Assembly (NCBI GenBank): GCA_029228645.1
Contig: JAPTHR010000017.1
Coordinates: forward strand, 1 to 49,493
DNA length: 49,493 nt
Direction of reading: 5' to 3'
From: Gammaproteobacteria bacterium Milos-ODIII6
GTDB lineage: Bacteria > Pseudomonadota > Gammaproteobacteria > Chromatiales > Chromatiaceae
Below are positions 34,118-42,365 of this stretch, piece after piece. The position numbers and the translations under genes were made by a program. How positions within the stretch are numbered: the first letter of the stretch is position 1; the number at the start of each line of letters is the position of its first letter. The notes beneath the pieces were generated by a model. It was not told the DNA's origin, made no database searches, and was given only the letters and a program-made list of their open reading frames with translations.

Positions 34118-35132
34118 CGGTTGAGGCGCTCTGCTCAGTGTTGTCGCCGGACCGCCTCTTCGATCCGTAACCATAACCGTAGCCATATCCGTAACCATAG
34201 CCATAGCTGTATTCGTAGCTGTAGCCGTAGCTTACGCCAAACTTGGCGGTAGACTTGTTGAGAACAAGCCCGATGACCTTGTCGCCTTCTATGAGGTTGA
34301 GGGCCTCGGTGACAGCACCTTGGCTGGTCTTGTTGGCACTCACCACGAAGACGATCTGTCCCATCAGGTTGGCAAGCACATGCGCCTCGGTGGTCGGCAG
34401 CAAGGGCGGGGAATCAAAAACGATCACACGATCCGAATAGCGCGTTGCGAGATCCTGCATCAACCTGCGCATGCTCTCACTGGCCAATAGCTCGGTCGAC
34501 CGCTGGTGAATCTTGCCCGCCGGGAGAATCCGAAGGTTAGGCACATCCGTCTGGTAGAGCACCTCCGCCAGATCAGTACCATTTTCCAGGACGTCGGTCA
34601 GGCCCTCACTGTCGTTGGGAACGCCCAGATTAAAACCTGCGGAGGCCTTGGCGACGTCCGCATCGACGAACAGGACGGTCTTGTCCTGTTCCATGGCGAT
34701 GCTCAGCGCAAGGTTGATCGAGGAAAAGGTCTTGCCCTCGCCGGGTAGAGCGCTGGTCACCATGATCAGGTTGGCATTTTTCACTGGGGCCGCACCCTCA
34801 CCCGCAACGTTAATAAGCAAGGGGCGCTTGATTCTACGGTATTCCTCGGCAATCTTGCTGCGCGGCGCGTCCGGGGTGACGGCCCCGAGCTCTTTCAGGC
34901 GCGTGAACGGCAGGTTCAGCTGTCTCTGGGTGACCTTTTCCAGCTTGCTCCCGGCAGATACGTTCGAAGGTTTCGAGTCACCGCTCGCGGGCGCAGAGGT
35001 CACCTCCGGTTCCGCCGACTCCTCATACTTCTCAAGCGGGGACTGTGGTTGCGGCTCACCGACAGCCTGAACTTCCTCCCGAGGCGTCTTCTTCGCTTCC
35101 AGCTTGCCAACCGCCTTTTCGATGATATTCAT
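34110..35132 (-). CDS. XrtA-associated tyrosine autokinase
   Basis: A 340-residue cytoplasmic BY-kinase (TIGR03018 type). Walker A is TSALPGEGKT (about 126-135), Walker A' is VLFVDADV (about 153-160) and Walker B is VIVFDSPP. It ends in a tyrosine-rich tail with eleven tyrosines, mostly as repeated Gly-Tyr, at about residues 300-323 (34165-34231). This is the autophosphorylation cluster that in BY-kinases controls polymer length together with the chain-length protein. It overlaps the chain-length gene by ATGA, as expected for partners that are separate proteins in proteobacteria of this type. An N-terminal acidic/proline-rich region of 70 residues precedes the kinase domain. Confidence 0.94.
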   Translation of the reverse strand: MNIIEKAVGKLEAKKTPREEVQAVGEPQPQSPLEKYEESAEPEVTSAPASGDSKPSNVSAGSKLEKVTQRQLNLPFTRLKELGAVTPDAPRSKIAEEYRRIKRPLLINVAGEGAAPVKNANLIMVTSALPGEGKTFSSINLALSIAMEQDKTVLFVDADVAKASAGFNLGVPNDSEGLTDVLENGTDLAEVLYQTDVPNLRILPAGKIHQRSTELLASESMRRLMQDLATRYSDRVIVFDSPPLLPTTEAHVLANLMGQIVFVVSANKTSQGAVTEALNLIEGDKVIGLVLNKSTAKFGVSYGYSYEYSYGYGYGYGYGYGYGSKRRSGDNTEQSASTDG

Positions 35133-36706
35133 AGCAAGCCTGCTTTGATGTTTTTCAGTTTGCCGACCACTTCAAGCCCCAACACCTGGTCCAGGCTGAT
35201 CACCGCGTACAGAAATAGCAATAGCAATGCGATCGACACAAACATGAGGCCGGATATAAGCACCTTACGCCTCTCTTCCGGGGCTCGGACCAGGGTTACG
35301 GTGCCAAAGACAGGAAGACCCGTCACCACCGCCAGCCGCCGGCGATCACTAATTACCGGTCGCAGCAGCGATATCAGAAGCGCCACCCCGGCACCGGCGC
35401 CGATGCCGGCGACAAACACCCCTGTATTCAGGAGCACCTTGTTCGGCTCAGTCGGTTTAGCGGGCACGAACGGAGGATCGATAACGCGAAACTTCACATC
35501 ATCCGCTGCCTGCCCCACCTTACCCCCGAGTCGGGCCGATTCACGACGTTTTATCAAGGCTTGGTGTTGACCGGAGATGACGTTGTAATCGCGATCCAAT
35601 TGTTGCATCTGGGCCTCGATCTGAGGAATGCTGTCGATCGCGTTCTGCAACGCGGCCATGCGCTGCTTGTACTCATCCACACGCACGGTGAGAGTGGCGA
35701 TCTCGGCCTCCGCGGCCGTGATCAGGTTCTTGATCTGCTGGTAAACGGGGTTGGCCCGCAAGACCCCATCGGCGCCCCCGGACGCTACATTCTCCTGTAG
35801 TTCCGCATCCCGTTCCTTCTCGAGTTCGGCAATCAAGCCCCGCAACTGGCGAACGCCCGGATGGCGATCCGTGTAATTGACCAGTAAACCATCGAGTTTC
35901 GCCTGCATCCCCTGGATACGGACATCGAGCGGAGAAGACTCCTGAACAATCAACGCACCCGCCTCGATCTCGGGCTCCTCGTGCTGCAGTTGCTGCTTCA
36001 GTTGTTTCAGCCGGTTTCGCGCCTCTTTGAGTTCGAGCTCGGCCCCCGCCAGCCGCCCCTTGGCGCTCTCCAGCTTGCCGTAATATCCGCCGCCCTGTCC
36101 GGGCAGGCTACCCGCATGCCGGCGTTTAAAATCCGCCCGGCGTTTTTCCGCCTCGGTGAGCCGTTGCTCGTAATCCTCGATCTGTGCCTCCAGAAATTCC
36201 TGCGCGCCCTCCGATTCGGTGCGCTTATCACCCAATGTACCCTCTATAAAGACAGTCAAAACCGACTGGACGACCCGCTTGGCCGTATCACGATCATCGT
36301 GCTTGAAGGAGACAGAATAGAGGGAGCTGTTTCTCCGGTCGCCACTCAAAGTGACACCGTCCTTCAACATGCCGAGGATTCTATCCTTGTCGGCCTCCGA
36401 CTTCGCCTGCAGGTCCAGGTCAGTCATGCGCATGAGCTTTTCGAGGCTCGGCCGACTCAGCAGAGTCCTCGAGAGCAAAGCGATGCGTTGGCCGACATCA
36501 GGTTGGATGGCAATTCCACGCAGTAGGGGGCGCAGCACAGAATTTGTGTCGATGTGGACCCGCGCCGACGCGACGTACTGTTCCGGCATCTGGGCAACGA
36601 CAGCCCATCCCACGACACACACCAGCCAAGCCGTCAAAAGTCCGATCCAACGAAAGCGCCAGATCCCACGAAGATACTCGAAGGCGAGCGCCAGAATCTC
36701 CTGCAT
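35129..36706 (-). CDS. XrtA-system polysaccharide chain-length determinant (PCP)
   Basis: A 525-residue inner-membrane protein (TIGR03007 type). A first membrane segment lies at about 19-39 (WIGLLTAWLVCVVGWAVVA), then a Wzz domain (ARVHIDTNSVLRPLLRG), a long coiled-coil periplasmic region from about 180 to 400 with many E/K/Q heptads, a PFVPAKPTEPNK motif, and one or two C-terminal membrane segments including VLISGLMFVSIALLLLFLY. It works with the tyrosine kinase and the OPX lipoprotein to set chain length and guide export. It lies 58 bp after the OPX gene. Confidence 0.94.
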   Translation of the reverse strand: MQEILALAFEYLRGIWRFRWIGLLTAWLVCVVGWAVVAQMPEQYVASARVHIDTNSVLRPLLRGIAIQPDVGQRIALLSRTLLSRPSLEKLMRMTDLDLQAKSEADKDRILGMLKDGVTLSGDRRNSSLYSVSFKHDDRDTAKRVVQSVLTVFIEGTLGDKRTESEGAQEFLEAQIEDYEQRLTEAEKRRADFKRRHAGSLPGQGGGYYGKLESAKGRLAGAELELKEARNRLKQLKQQLQHEEPEIEAGALIVQESSPLDVRIQGMQAKLDGLLVNYTDRHPGVRQLRGLIAELEKERDAELQENVASGGADGVLRANPVYQQIKNLITAAEAEIATLTVRVDEYKQRMAALQNAIDSIPQIEAQMQQLDRDYNVISGQHQALIKRRESARLGGKVGQAADDVKFRVIDPPFVPAKPTEPNKVLLNTGVFVAGIGAGAGVALLISLLRPVISDRRRLAVVTGLPVFGTVTLVRAPEERRKVLISGLMFVSIALLLLFLYAVISLDQVLGLEVVGKLKNIKAGLL

Positions 36707-36764
36707 GTTCCCTAATGCTCCTGCTTAACCGAACGAACACTCAAAATCGAAAACCGGCCGGCTA

Positions 36765-37403
36765 TCAAAACCATGCCTCAGGAATGATCAGGATATCGCC
36801 AGGCATGAGGGTGACGTTGGCAGAAATATCTCCATCGCTGATCAGATCTTCCAGTCGAAGCGTATACACTTTCTGCTCGCCCCCCGCGTATCGGATCAGG
36901 ACCGTCTTGTTACCGTCCGCGAAGTCGGTCAACCCCCCAACCCGTATCATCAGGTCGAGCACTGTCATGTGTTTGCGGTATGGCACGACCGTGGGCTCGG
37001 CTGCCTCCCCAACCACTCTGACTTGCTGCGTAGGTATACCGACAAACCCACCCACGATGACGCTCACGACCGGGCTCTTGACGTATTCCTCGTAGACCTT
37101 CTCGATCTCGCGCGCCAGGCTTGTCGGGGTCTTGCCACTGGCAGGGAGGTCCTCGACCAGTCGGGTCGTGATTTTTCCATCGGGCCGCACCGGGAAAGAG
37201 CCCGACAACTCAGGGGACCCCCACACGAAAATCTGCACACTGTCTCCCGGCCCGATGACGTAGTCATAGTCCGTTTCCAGAGTCGCCTGGTCAGCAGGGA
37301 CGAAGGGATGATCTGTGCTTGCACAGCCAGCCAAAAGCCATATCACCAAGGCTGCTGCGCCAAGTGCCGCCCGTTTGCTCGTATCAATGCCTGGAAATTT
37401 CAC
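36765..37403 (-). CDS. XrtA/PEP-CTERM system polysaccharide export lipoprotein (OPX)
   Basis: A 212-residue Wza-like lipoprotein (TIGR03027 type). I chose the GTG at 37401-37403, with GGAGG ten bases upstream on the minus strand. From there the signal sequence runs to a lipobox LLAGC with Cys27, the lipidation site. The polysaccharide export domain (YVIGPGDSVQIFVWGSPELS) and a SLBB domain (VRVVGEAAEPTVVPYRKHM) follow. The longer open frame (to 37478) has no signal-like start. It is the first gene of the core EPS operon. The product should form, or contribute to, the outer-membrane end of the export channel. Confidence 0.92.
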   Translation of the reverse strand: MKFPGIDTSKRAALGAAALVIWLLAGCASTDHPFVPADQATLETDYDYVIGPGDSVQIFVWGSPELSGSFPVRPDGKITTRLVEDLPASGKTPTSLAREIEKVYEEYVKSPVVSVIVGGFVGIPTQQVRVVGEAAEPTVVPYRKHMTVLDLMIRVGGLTDFADGNKTVLIRYAGGEQKVYTLRLEDLISDGDISANVTLMPGDILIIPEAWF

Positions 37404-37761
37404 CGCCGGGTATCCTCCGTTCGATTCACGTACCAAATCACGCCGCTCCGCCGCCGGGACTGGGCCGGGGTGAGGCATTATCGCTGCGAATCATCACTGA
37501 TTCACCCCGCCTTATCAACAACCGGTTTCGTCGACGCAATCTTCATATCAACGACCCTTGACGAACGCTCCGGTCTACCATTTCGGCGCTTTGGAAATAT
37601 ACTTTAATTTAATCCGTGGTCGGCCGAAGAATAGCGCACCAGGAATCGGGTCCGGGGTATGATCGATCGGACACCGACTGCTGCTCTTTACGGCGCGCGA
37701 AGTCATTCGCCTCTGCGACGGCCTCGCACCGTTCACCAACTTGAAACTGAGGATCGTGAAA
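37404..37761. promoter_or_regulatory. Divergent regulatory region upstream of EPS operon
   Basis: About 360 bp without a supported gene lies between the OPX gene (minus) and a small membrane protein (plus). On the minus strand an AT-rich tract near 37593-37612 contains TATATT, a possible -10 for the EPS operon, but I see no good -35. I found no sigma-54 (GG-N10-GC) site here, which is notable given PrsR in the same locus. A TATGAT at 37658-37663 could serve the plus strand. Confidence 0.3.
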
Positions 37762-37974
37762 ATGCAAAACATCATGGGACTTGGCGCGACATCAGCCGCC
37801 GCTCTTGGTATATTGATCTGCCTGTTATCCGGCGTAGCACGCATCGCGGGCAATTTCCATATCGCCGGATTCCAATCCTTCACCTTGTTCACCGGCGGCA
37901 TGGCCCTGATGCTGCTCGCTGCATTGCTGAAACTCGAAGCAATTCACTCCCTGCTTAAGAAGGCCAACGTTTGA
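37762..37974 (+). CDS. Small membrane protein of unknown function
   Basis: A 70-residue protein from the ATG at 37762, with GAGG about ten bases upstream. Two hydrophobic segments (about 6-26 and 34-52) suggest two membrane passes, with a short charged C-terminus ending LKKANV. I do not recognise the family. It lies between the EPS operon and the ATPase gene, on the strand of the ATPase and 126 bp before it. The composition looks genuinely coding, but the gene has no other support. Confidence 0.55.
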   Translation: MQNIMGLGATSAAALGILICLLSGVARIAGNFHIAGFQSFTLFTGGMALMLLAALLKLEAIHSLLKKANV

Positions 37975-38100
37975 CATGTGCCCAGCGCTGGGGAGGGATT
38001 AAAGGTTTAGCGCATCCGAACGAAATCACTTCAGACAACCCTGCCAAAGGGTCTGTAGTGGCGGTCTGATTAGCGCCCTGAGTTGGAGCAGCGAAAAACA

Positions 38101-39471
38101 ATGTATGAAGAGTTTTACAACCTCAAGGAAGAGCCCTTCCGGCTCAGCCCCAACTCGAAGTTTTGCTTCAAGCACCCGACCTATCGGAAGGCCTTTGCGT
38201 ATATGCAGTATGCCCTGCACCGTGGCGAAGGCTTCGTCATGGTCACGGGGCAGCCCGGAACCGGCAAAACCACATTGATCAACGACCTGACCGCCAGCGT
38301 CTCCGGCGGACTGGCCGTTTTCGCGAATATCTCCTCGACGCAGCTCGAGGCGGATGACCTTTTGCGCATGGTCGCCTACACGTACGGACTGGACGGCCGA
38401 ACGACGGTCAAGTCCGCATTGTTGCAGGACCTCGAGACCTTCCTGCGCCGGACTCAGGCTGCCGGCAAGCGGCCTTTGCTTATCATCGACGAGGCCCAGG
38501 GACTGCCACGCCAGGCGTTGGAGGAACTTCGCCTGATGACCAACCTGCAACAGAACAACCGCCCCCTGCTGCAGATTTTCCTGGTTGGGCAGGAGGAGCT
38601 GCGGGGCATGGTGATGACGCCGCAACTGGAACAACTACATCAGCGGATCGTGGCCGCCTGCCACCTTGAGCCACTGACGACGCAGGATACCGAGCAGTAC
38701 ATCAAGCACCGGCTGACCCAGGTCGGCTGGCGCGAAGACCCCGCCCTGGACCCGGAGATATTCCCGCTGATCCGTGAGTTCAGCGACGGCATCCCGCGCT
38801 GGATCAACCTGATCTGCAGCCGCCTGATGCTGCACGGAATGGTAGAGGAGCTGCACCGAATCGGGGTACACGAGACGCGCGAGGTATTGCGCGGACTGAT
38901 CGACGAACAACTTTTGCCTGCGCGCCTGGCGGGCAGTGGCTCAGCCCTCCTGGAAGAGGTCAGCGATGCCGGCGTCAGCTCCTATGCCAACATGGAAGAA
39001 GGGCAAACCAATGCAACTCCTGAGGAGGCGCCACACCTGGAAAACCAGATAGAGACTCCAGATGGATCGCTCCCTGAAAAAGAATTGCCAGATGCGCCAA
39101 TTGCGGACGTCCCAGAGGTGTCTCACGCGGAGAGCCTTTACGGCCAACTGGCCCCACTCCTAAGGGGGAAGTTCGGTCAGGACCGCGTGCGCGCCTTTCT
39201 GGACTTCATTGACGGCAGGGAGGTCGCGGGCGCCACTCTTTCACTCCCCTTGACCGAACGAGAAGAGCTTGGCGCGACCGGACTGGCGCAATGGTTCCAG
39301 TCAACCCATGGCTCTTTCGCCCATGCCGGACTGGATCAGAACGTGCTCGAGTTGATGGCCCTCGCAGCCTGGTTGAAAAAGGTGCAACCGGAGATTGGCG
39401 CGGAGCAACTCGATACGGTGGGACAGGCCTTCAAACTGATGCAGTCCGGGAAAGCCCGGCGAACTGCCTAA
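38101..39471 (+). CDS. XrtA/PEP-CTERM system-associated ATPase
   Basis: A 456-residue protein of the TIGR03015 type. It starts MYEEFYNLKEEPFRLSPN, the typical opening of ExeA-like AAA ATPases. Walker A is GQPGTGKTT (about 50-58) and Walker B is LLIIDEAQG (about 123-131). INLICSRLMLHG closes the AAA domain near residue 245. A C-terminal region of about 200 acidic residues has no recognised domain. It probably supports assembly or regulation of the secretion apparatus in the cytoplasm. The ATG at 38101 is preferred over an upstream in-frame TTG. A REP-like array follows. Confidence 0.92.
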   Translation: MYEEFYNLKEEPFRLSPNSKFCFKHPTYRKAFAYMQYALHRGEGFVMVTGQPGTGKTTLINDLTASVSGGLAVFANISSTQLEADDLLRMVAYTYGLDGRTTVKSALLQDLETFLRRTQAAGKRPLLIIDEAQGLPRQALEELRLMTNLQQNNRPLLQIFLVGQEELRGMVMTPQLEQLHQRIVAACHLEPLTTQDTEQYIKHRLTQVGWREDPALDPEIFPLIREFSDGIPRWINLICSRLMLHGMVEELHRIGVHETREVLRGLIDEQLLPARLAGSGSALLEEVSDAGVSSYANMEEGQTNATPEEAPHLENQIETPDGSLPEKELPDAPIADVPEVSHAESLYGQLAPLLRGKFGQDRVRAFLDFIDGREVAGATLSLPLTEREELGATGLAQWFQSTHGSFAHAGLDQNVLELMALAAWLKKVQPEIGAEQLDTVGQAFKLMQSGKARRTA

Positions 39472-39497
39472 GCCAGCACCTATACGACCTCCGCCGC

Positions 39498-39731
39498 TGT
39501 TGGAGCGGCCTTGGCCGCGAAGGGGATTCGCCAGCAAGCTGGCTCCTACAGCCGATGGTCTTGACCTGCAGAAGCGGCTCTGGCCGCGAAAGGGATTCGC
39601 CAGCAAGCTGGCTCCTACAGCCGATGGTCTTGACCTGCAGAAGCGGCTCTGGCCGCGAAAGGGATTCGCCAGCAAGCTGGCTCCTACGGCCGATGGTCTT
39701 GACCTGCAGAAGCGGCTCTGGCCGCGAAGGA
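39498..39731. repeat. REP-like array F, 69-bp period
   Basis: The unit pairs a GGCCGCGAA half-element with the core GCCAGCAAGCTGGC, followed by TCCTACAGCCGATGGTC and TTGACCTGCAG. TTGACCTGCAG recurs at 39561, 39630 and 39699, an exact 69-bp period. The first GCGGCCTTGGCCGC element (39504) is complete; later ones are eroded to GCGGCTCTGGCCGC. The core differs from arrays A-E. The rest of 39472-39891 holds no supported gene. Confidence 0.93.
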
Positions 39732-39891
39732 CGCTTCGCAGCAAGCCCAAACAGGGATCGCAGTCATTTGTGCCGACTCCCACCCTGAATACCACCGGGA
39801 ATGGCTGTCGTGGGTGAGTTCAATTCCGAGCGACTCCGCACCTTCATCCGCAAAATCCTCGAAGTTGCAGCCTGATCTTTACGACTGTGGG

Positions 39892-41031
39892 CTATTTTGG
39901 CCGGTCAAGAAGATCTGCAAGTTTAGGCTGCGCTTCCGCTTTTTTCTCCGCCGCCTTTTGAGTGTAGGGCGTGATAACCGCCTTGTGAAAAAGATGTGGC
40001 AACAGCAGCCATACAGGCATACGAAGATAATGTGATCGAATGTACAACATCCACCTGGCAGTACCAGTGAAGGCGTCGCTGCAACTGGGATGGTCGGGTT
40101 TCAGGGCGCGCAGGAAAAGCTGATCCATTACCACGATCAGCAAGGCATTTGGCTTACTCGCCTCTGAAGCCAATAACGCCTCTTTTGGGACTGGCGTCCC
40201 CAGAATCCGGCTCGTGTAACGAAGCGCGTAGTAGAGAGGCCGGGTCAGATCGAGTTCCTTGGCGCGCGCCACCAGTTTCGCCCAAAATTCCTGGTTTTGT
40301 CCAAAATGCCGGATCAAGGCATCGAGATCGACCAGATCACGCAACCCATGCTCCAACTCCCCGTCAGAGAACAGGTGTGTGGCGCTGTGCAAAACCATAT
40401 CGGCAGGCGCAAAAACATAGATTTCTTCCAGTTCACCTGCTGGCACCGAGTCCATGATCAGCTTATGAGGATCCGGATGCAAACGGGCCGTTTCCGGGAG
40501 GATAGTATGGTGTACATCGAGCACCGTTTGGCGCTGCCTATGCATCATGGGCGGCAGTTCATGCATCCAGGTGCGATAGTAACGCTGGTCGTAGTCATCA
40601 TGATGTGAAGATATCCAACCCTTGCGATTCAATGCCCTCTCTGCATCCGACAGGGCGGACTTCGGGACCATGATGTCCACATCCACGAACGTGCGACCGG
40701 CCGCAGGCGGCAGGTCTGCGATGACATAGGCAGCCCCCTTCAGGAGCACCACTGGCACCCCGAGCCGAACCAAGGCCTTATGAATCTGTAACACCTCCCA
40801 TCGGATCGCTTGCGCGTGGCGCCTGGCCATAATGCTTGCCGACGCCAGGTGCTTTATCACTGGTTCTGGAACGCAATCCAGCAGCCCGTTGGCGGTTAAC
40901 TGATGATACAGGCGCGCCAAAAGCATGCTGTAACGGGCCTGGCGAATCAGCAAGTCCCAATCTCTCGAGCTAAGATCTTTTGCGCTCTGCGGGTTCCGAA
41001 AAACCCTGCTGACGAGATCGCCTGCCTTCAT
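39892..41031 (-). CDS. Nucleotidyltransferase family protein (HPr-rel-A cassette)
   Basis: A 379-residue protein of the DUF2204/NTP_transf_5 nucleotidyltransferase type. VVLLKGAAYVIADLPPAAGRTFVDVDIMV (about 95-123) contains the conserved KG and the D-x-D that would bind metal. DLVDLDALIRHFG is a second conserved stretch. Its substrate is unknown. It is the last gene of a cassette with an HprK-related kinase and a PqqD-like protein, and its start overlaps the kinase stop by ATGA, so it is cotranscribed. This three-gene arrangement recurs in genomes with exosortase systems, as far as I recall. Confidence 0.85.
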   Translation of the reverse strand: MKAGDLVSRVFRNPQSAKDLSSRDWDLLIRQARYSMLLARLYHQLTANGLLDCVPEPVIKHLASASIMARRHAQAIRWEVLQIHKALVRLGVPVVLLKGAAYVIADLPPAAGRTFVDVDIMVPKSALSDAERALNRKGWISSHHDDYDQRYYRTWMHELPPMMHRQRQTVLDVHHTILPETARLHPDPHKLIMDSVPAGELEEIYVFAPADMVLHSATHLFSDGELEHGLRDLVDLDALIRHFGQNQEFWAKLVARAKELDLTRPLYYALRYTSRILGTPVPKEALLASEASKPNALLIVVMDQLFLRALKPDHPSCSDAFTGTARWMLYIRSHYLRMPVWLLLPHLFHKAVITPYTQKAAEKKAEAQPKLADLLDRPK

Positions 41032-41957
41032 GCGCCTACCGCGCGGGCCTCAGGGACCTTCAGTGCATCAAAGATCTCAATGGCCTCGTCGAGCGAGCTA
41101 TAAGAAAAATCGTAACAATCACAGGAATCAACGAGACGTCTCAGAATATCGAATCCTTCCTCTCCCAAGACGTTGTAATTGAACGACTGGTCCGCGATTT
41201 CCATAAGAGATCTCCCCTTGGGGCGCGGCGCAAGAACAGCCGGTGCGCTTGCGACGTAGCGAGGAAAGATGATCCATGCAGGCCGTGTGAGAACCTTCCA
41301 GTCACGAACACTTTCTGTTGGGGCTCGCAGATGAGAAACCGTGCCCTTGCTCGTATCCCGGACGATGGGGCCGAAACAAGCGTCAGCCACATAGTCCCGA
41401 ATGATATCGATCGATTCGTTCTTGAGACTTACCGGCCTGGGTATCGGCGTCAGCTCCAGCGTTTTCGGTGAAATGAGGGCGAGTTCGTCCGAAAGCAGGC
41501 GCCAACCTCGATTGATCAGCGCGGCACATAGCGTGCTTTTCCCGGAACCCGGTGGTGCCGGCAAAATGGCCGCTTCCCCACCCTTTTCCACTACTGCGGC
41601 ATGCACGAGCAGGTACTGATGAGCGTAATTACCCACACACCAGTTCATCCCCCATTCAAATAAGGGGTAGGCTTGATCAAAGGGAAGAGGCTTGAAGGGC
41701 ACATACCCGTCAAAGGAGAAATTCACCTGCGGCCTCACCCAGTGGCGTATTCCGGCCGGGGCCTCTAAAGCAATATGGAAATCCGCGAAATCCTGGTCCA
41801 GGAGCAGCGAAGACTCCGCATACATCAGCCGGATATTGGATGCGACTGACCGGATTCGCGAGCGAAGGTGGACTACGAAAGGCCCGATGGAAAACCAGAT
41901 TCCTGGCGCTTTAAGACCGGATTGAAGCTGTTGCTCCGAAACCTCAGATATCTTCAC
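41028..41957 (-). CDS. HprK-related kinase A
   Basis: A 309-residue protein resembling the C-terminal domain of HPr kinase/phosphorylase (TIGR04352 type). The P-loop is LPAPPGSGKSTLCAAL at about 132-147, followed by LLSDELALISP, which corresponds to the second conserved segment of HprK. No HPr or PTS gene lies nearby, so a role in sugar-transport control is unlikely. In this cassette it may phosphorylate a peptide or protein partner (inference). It overlaps its neighbours on both sides by ATGA, with the PqqD-like gene before it and the nucleotidyltransferase after it. Confidence 0.88.
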   Translation of the reverse strand: MKISEVSEQQLQSGLKAPGIWFSIGPFVVHLRSRIRSVASNIRLMYAESSLLLDQDFADFHIALEAPAGIRHWVRPQVNFSFDGYVPFKPLPFDQAYPLFEWGMNWCVGNYAHQYLLVHAAVVEKGGEAAILPAPPGSGKSTLCAALINRGWRLLSDELALISPKTLELTPIPRPVSLKNESIDIIRDYVADACFGPIVRDTSKGTVSHLRAPTESVRDWKVLTRPAWIIFPRYVASAPAVLAPRPKGRSLMEIADQSFNYNVLGEEGFDILRRLVDSCDCYDFSYSSLDEAIEIFDALKVPEARAVGA

Positions 41958-42256
41958 GCGTCCGCCCGTTCGACCAATCCTTGTTGGTTAAGGCCTGTCA
42001 GCAATTGACGCATGGAGTCTCGATAAGCCTCCCGTTCCGTCCGACTCCCCAAGTACACTTTGAGGCTATCGAGTAATTCTGAAATACTCAGGGCCCTTTG
42101 CTGAAGCGCTTGAAGAACCAAAGCTGCTTCCCTGGTCACCAGCAGTGTATCGCCGGCATTGACATTCAAGACTACGGAATCGCCTTCATTTCCCCATGAA
42201 GCGAACATGAGCTGCACCCCGGCCGCCAACCGGTACCTGGCCGCTTCAGATTGCAA
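41954..42256 (-). CDS. PqqD-family peptide chaperone (HPr-rel-A type)
   Basis: A 100-residue protein of the PqqD winged-helix fold (TIGR04353 type). It has LNVNAGDTLLVTREAALVLQALQQRALSISELLDSL in the middle, the usual pattern of PqqD/RRE proteins. PqqD-like domains bind leader peptides of ribosomally made, modified peptides and present them to enzymes. Here the enzymes would be the HprK-related kinase and the nucleotidyltransferase. The cysteine-rich protein encoded just upstream (42366-43088) is a natural candidate substrate, but this is inference. Confidence 0.87.
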   Translation of the reverse strand: MQSEAARYRLAAGVQLMFASWGNEGDSVVLNVNAGDTLLVTREAALVLQALQQRALSISELLDSLKVYLGSRTEREAYRDSMRQLLTGLNQQGLVERADA

Positions 42257-42294
42257 CAGACAATACCGTCCTATTCTACCCAGACCGAAAATAC

Positions 42295-42308
42295 GGCGCT
42301 GGAGCGCC
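42295..42308 (-). terminator. Hairpin between candidate substrate gene and chaperone gene
   Basis: A perfect 6-bp stem with two-base loop (GGCGCT GG AGCGCC). On the minus strand it is followed by GTATTTTCGG, a weak U-tract. It might lower transcription from the upstream gene into the chaperone-kinase-nucleotidyltransferase genes, giving more substrate than enzyme. An adjacent direct repeat of TTTAGGACC lies near 42371-42388. Confidence 0.35.
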
Positions 42309-42365
42309 TTAAATCATCTCGATCATATCCTTCCATGGAGGACCGGAAAGAACATATCTTAAACA

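Noticed and set aside
36981-36997. TGGCACGACCGTGGGC, resembling a -24 sigma-54 element
   Set aside because: It lies inside the OPX coding region and lacks the -12 TTGC at the right spacing.
37971-37999. TTGACA before the ATPase gene as a -35 box
   Set aside because: It overlaps the stop of the small membrane protein, and no -10 box is present at the right distance.
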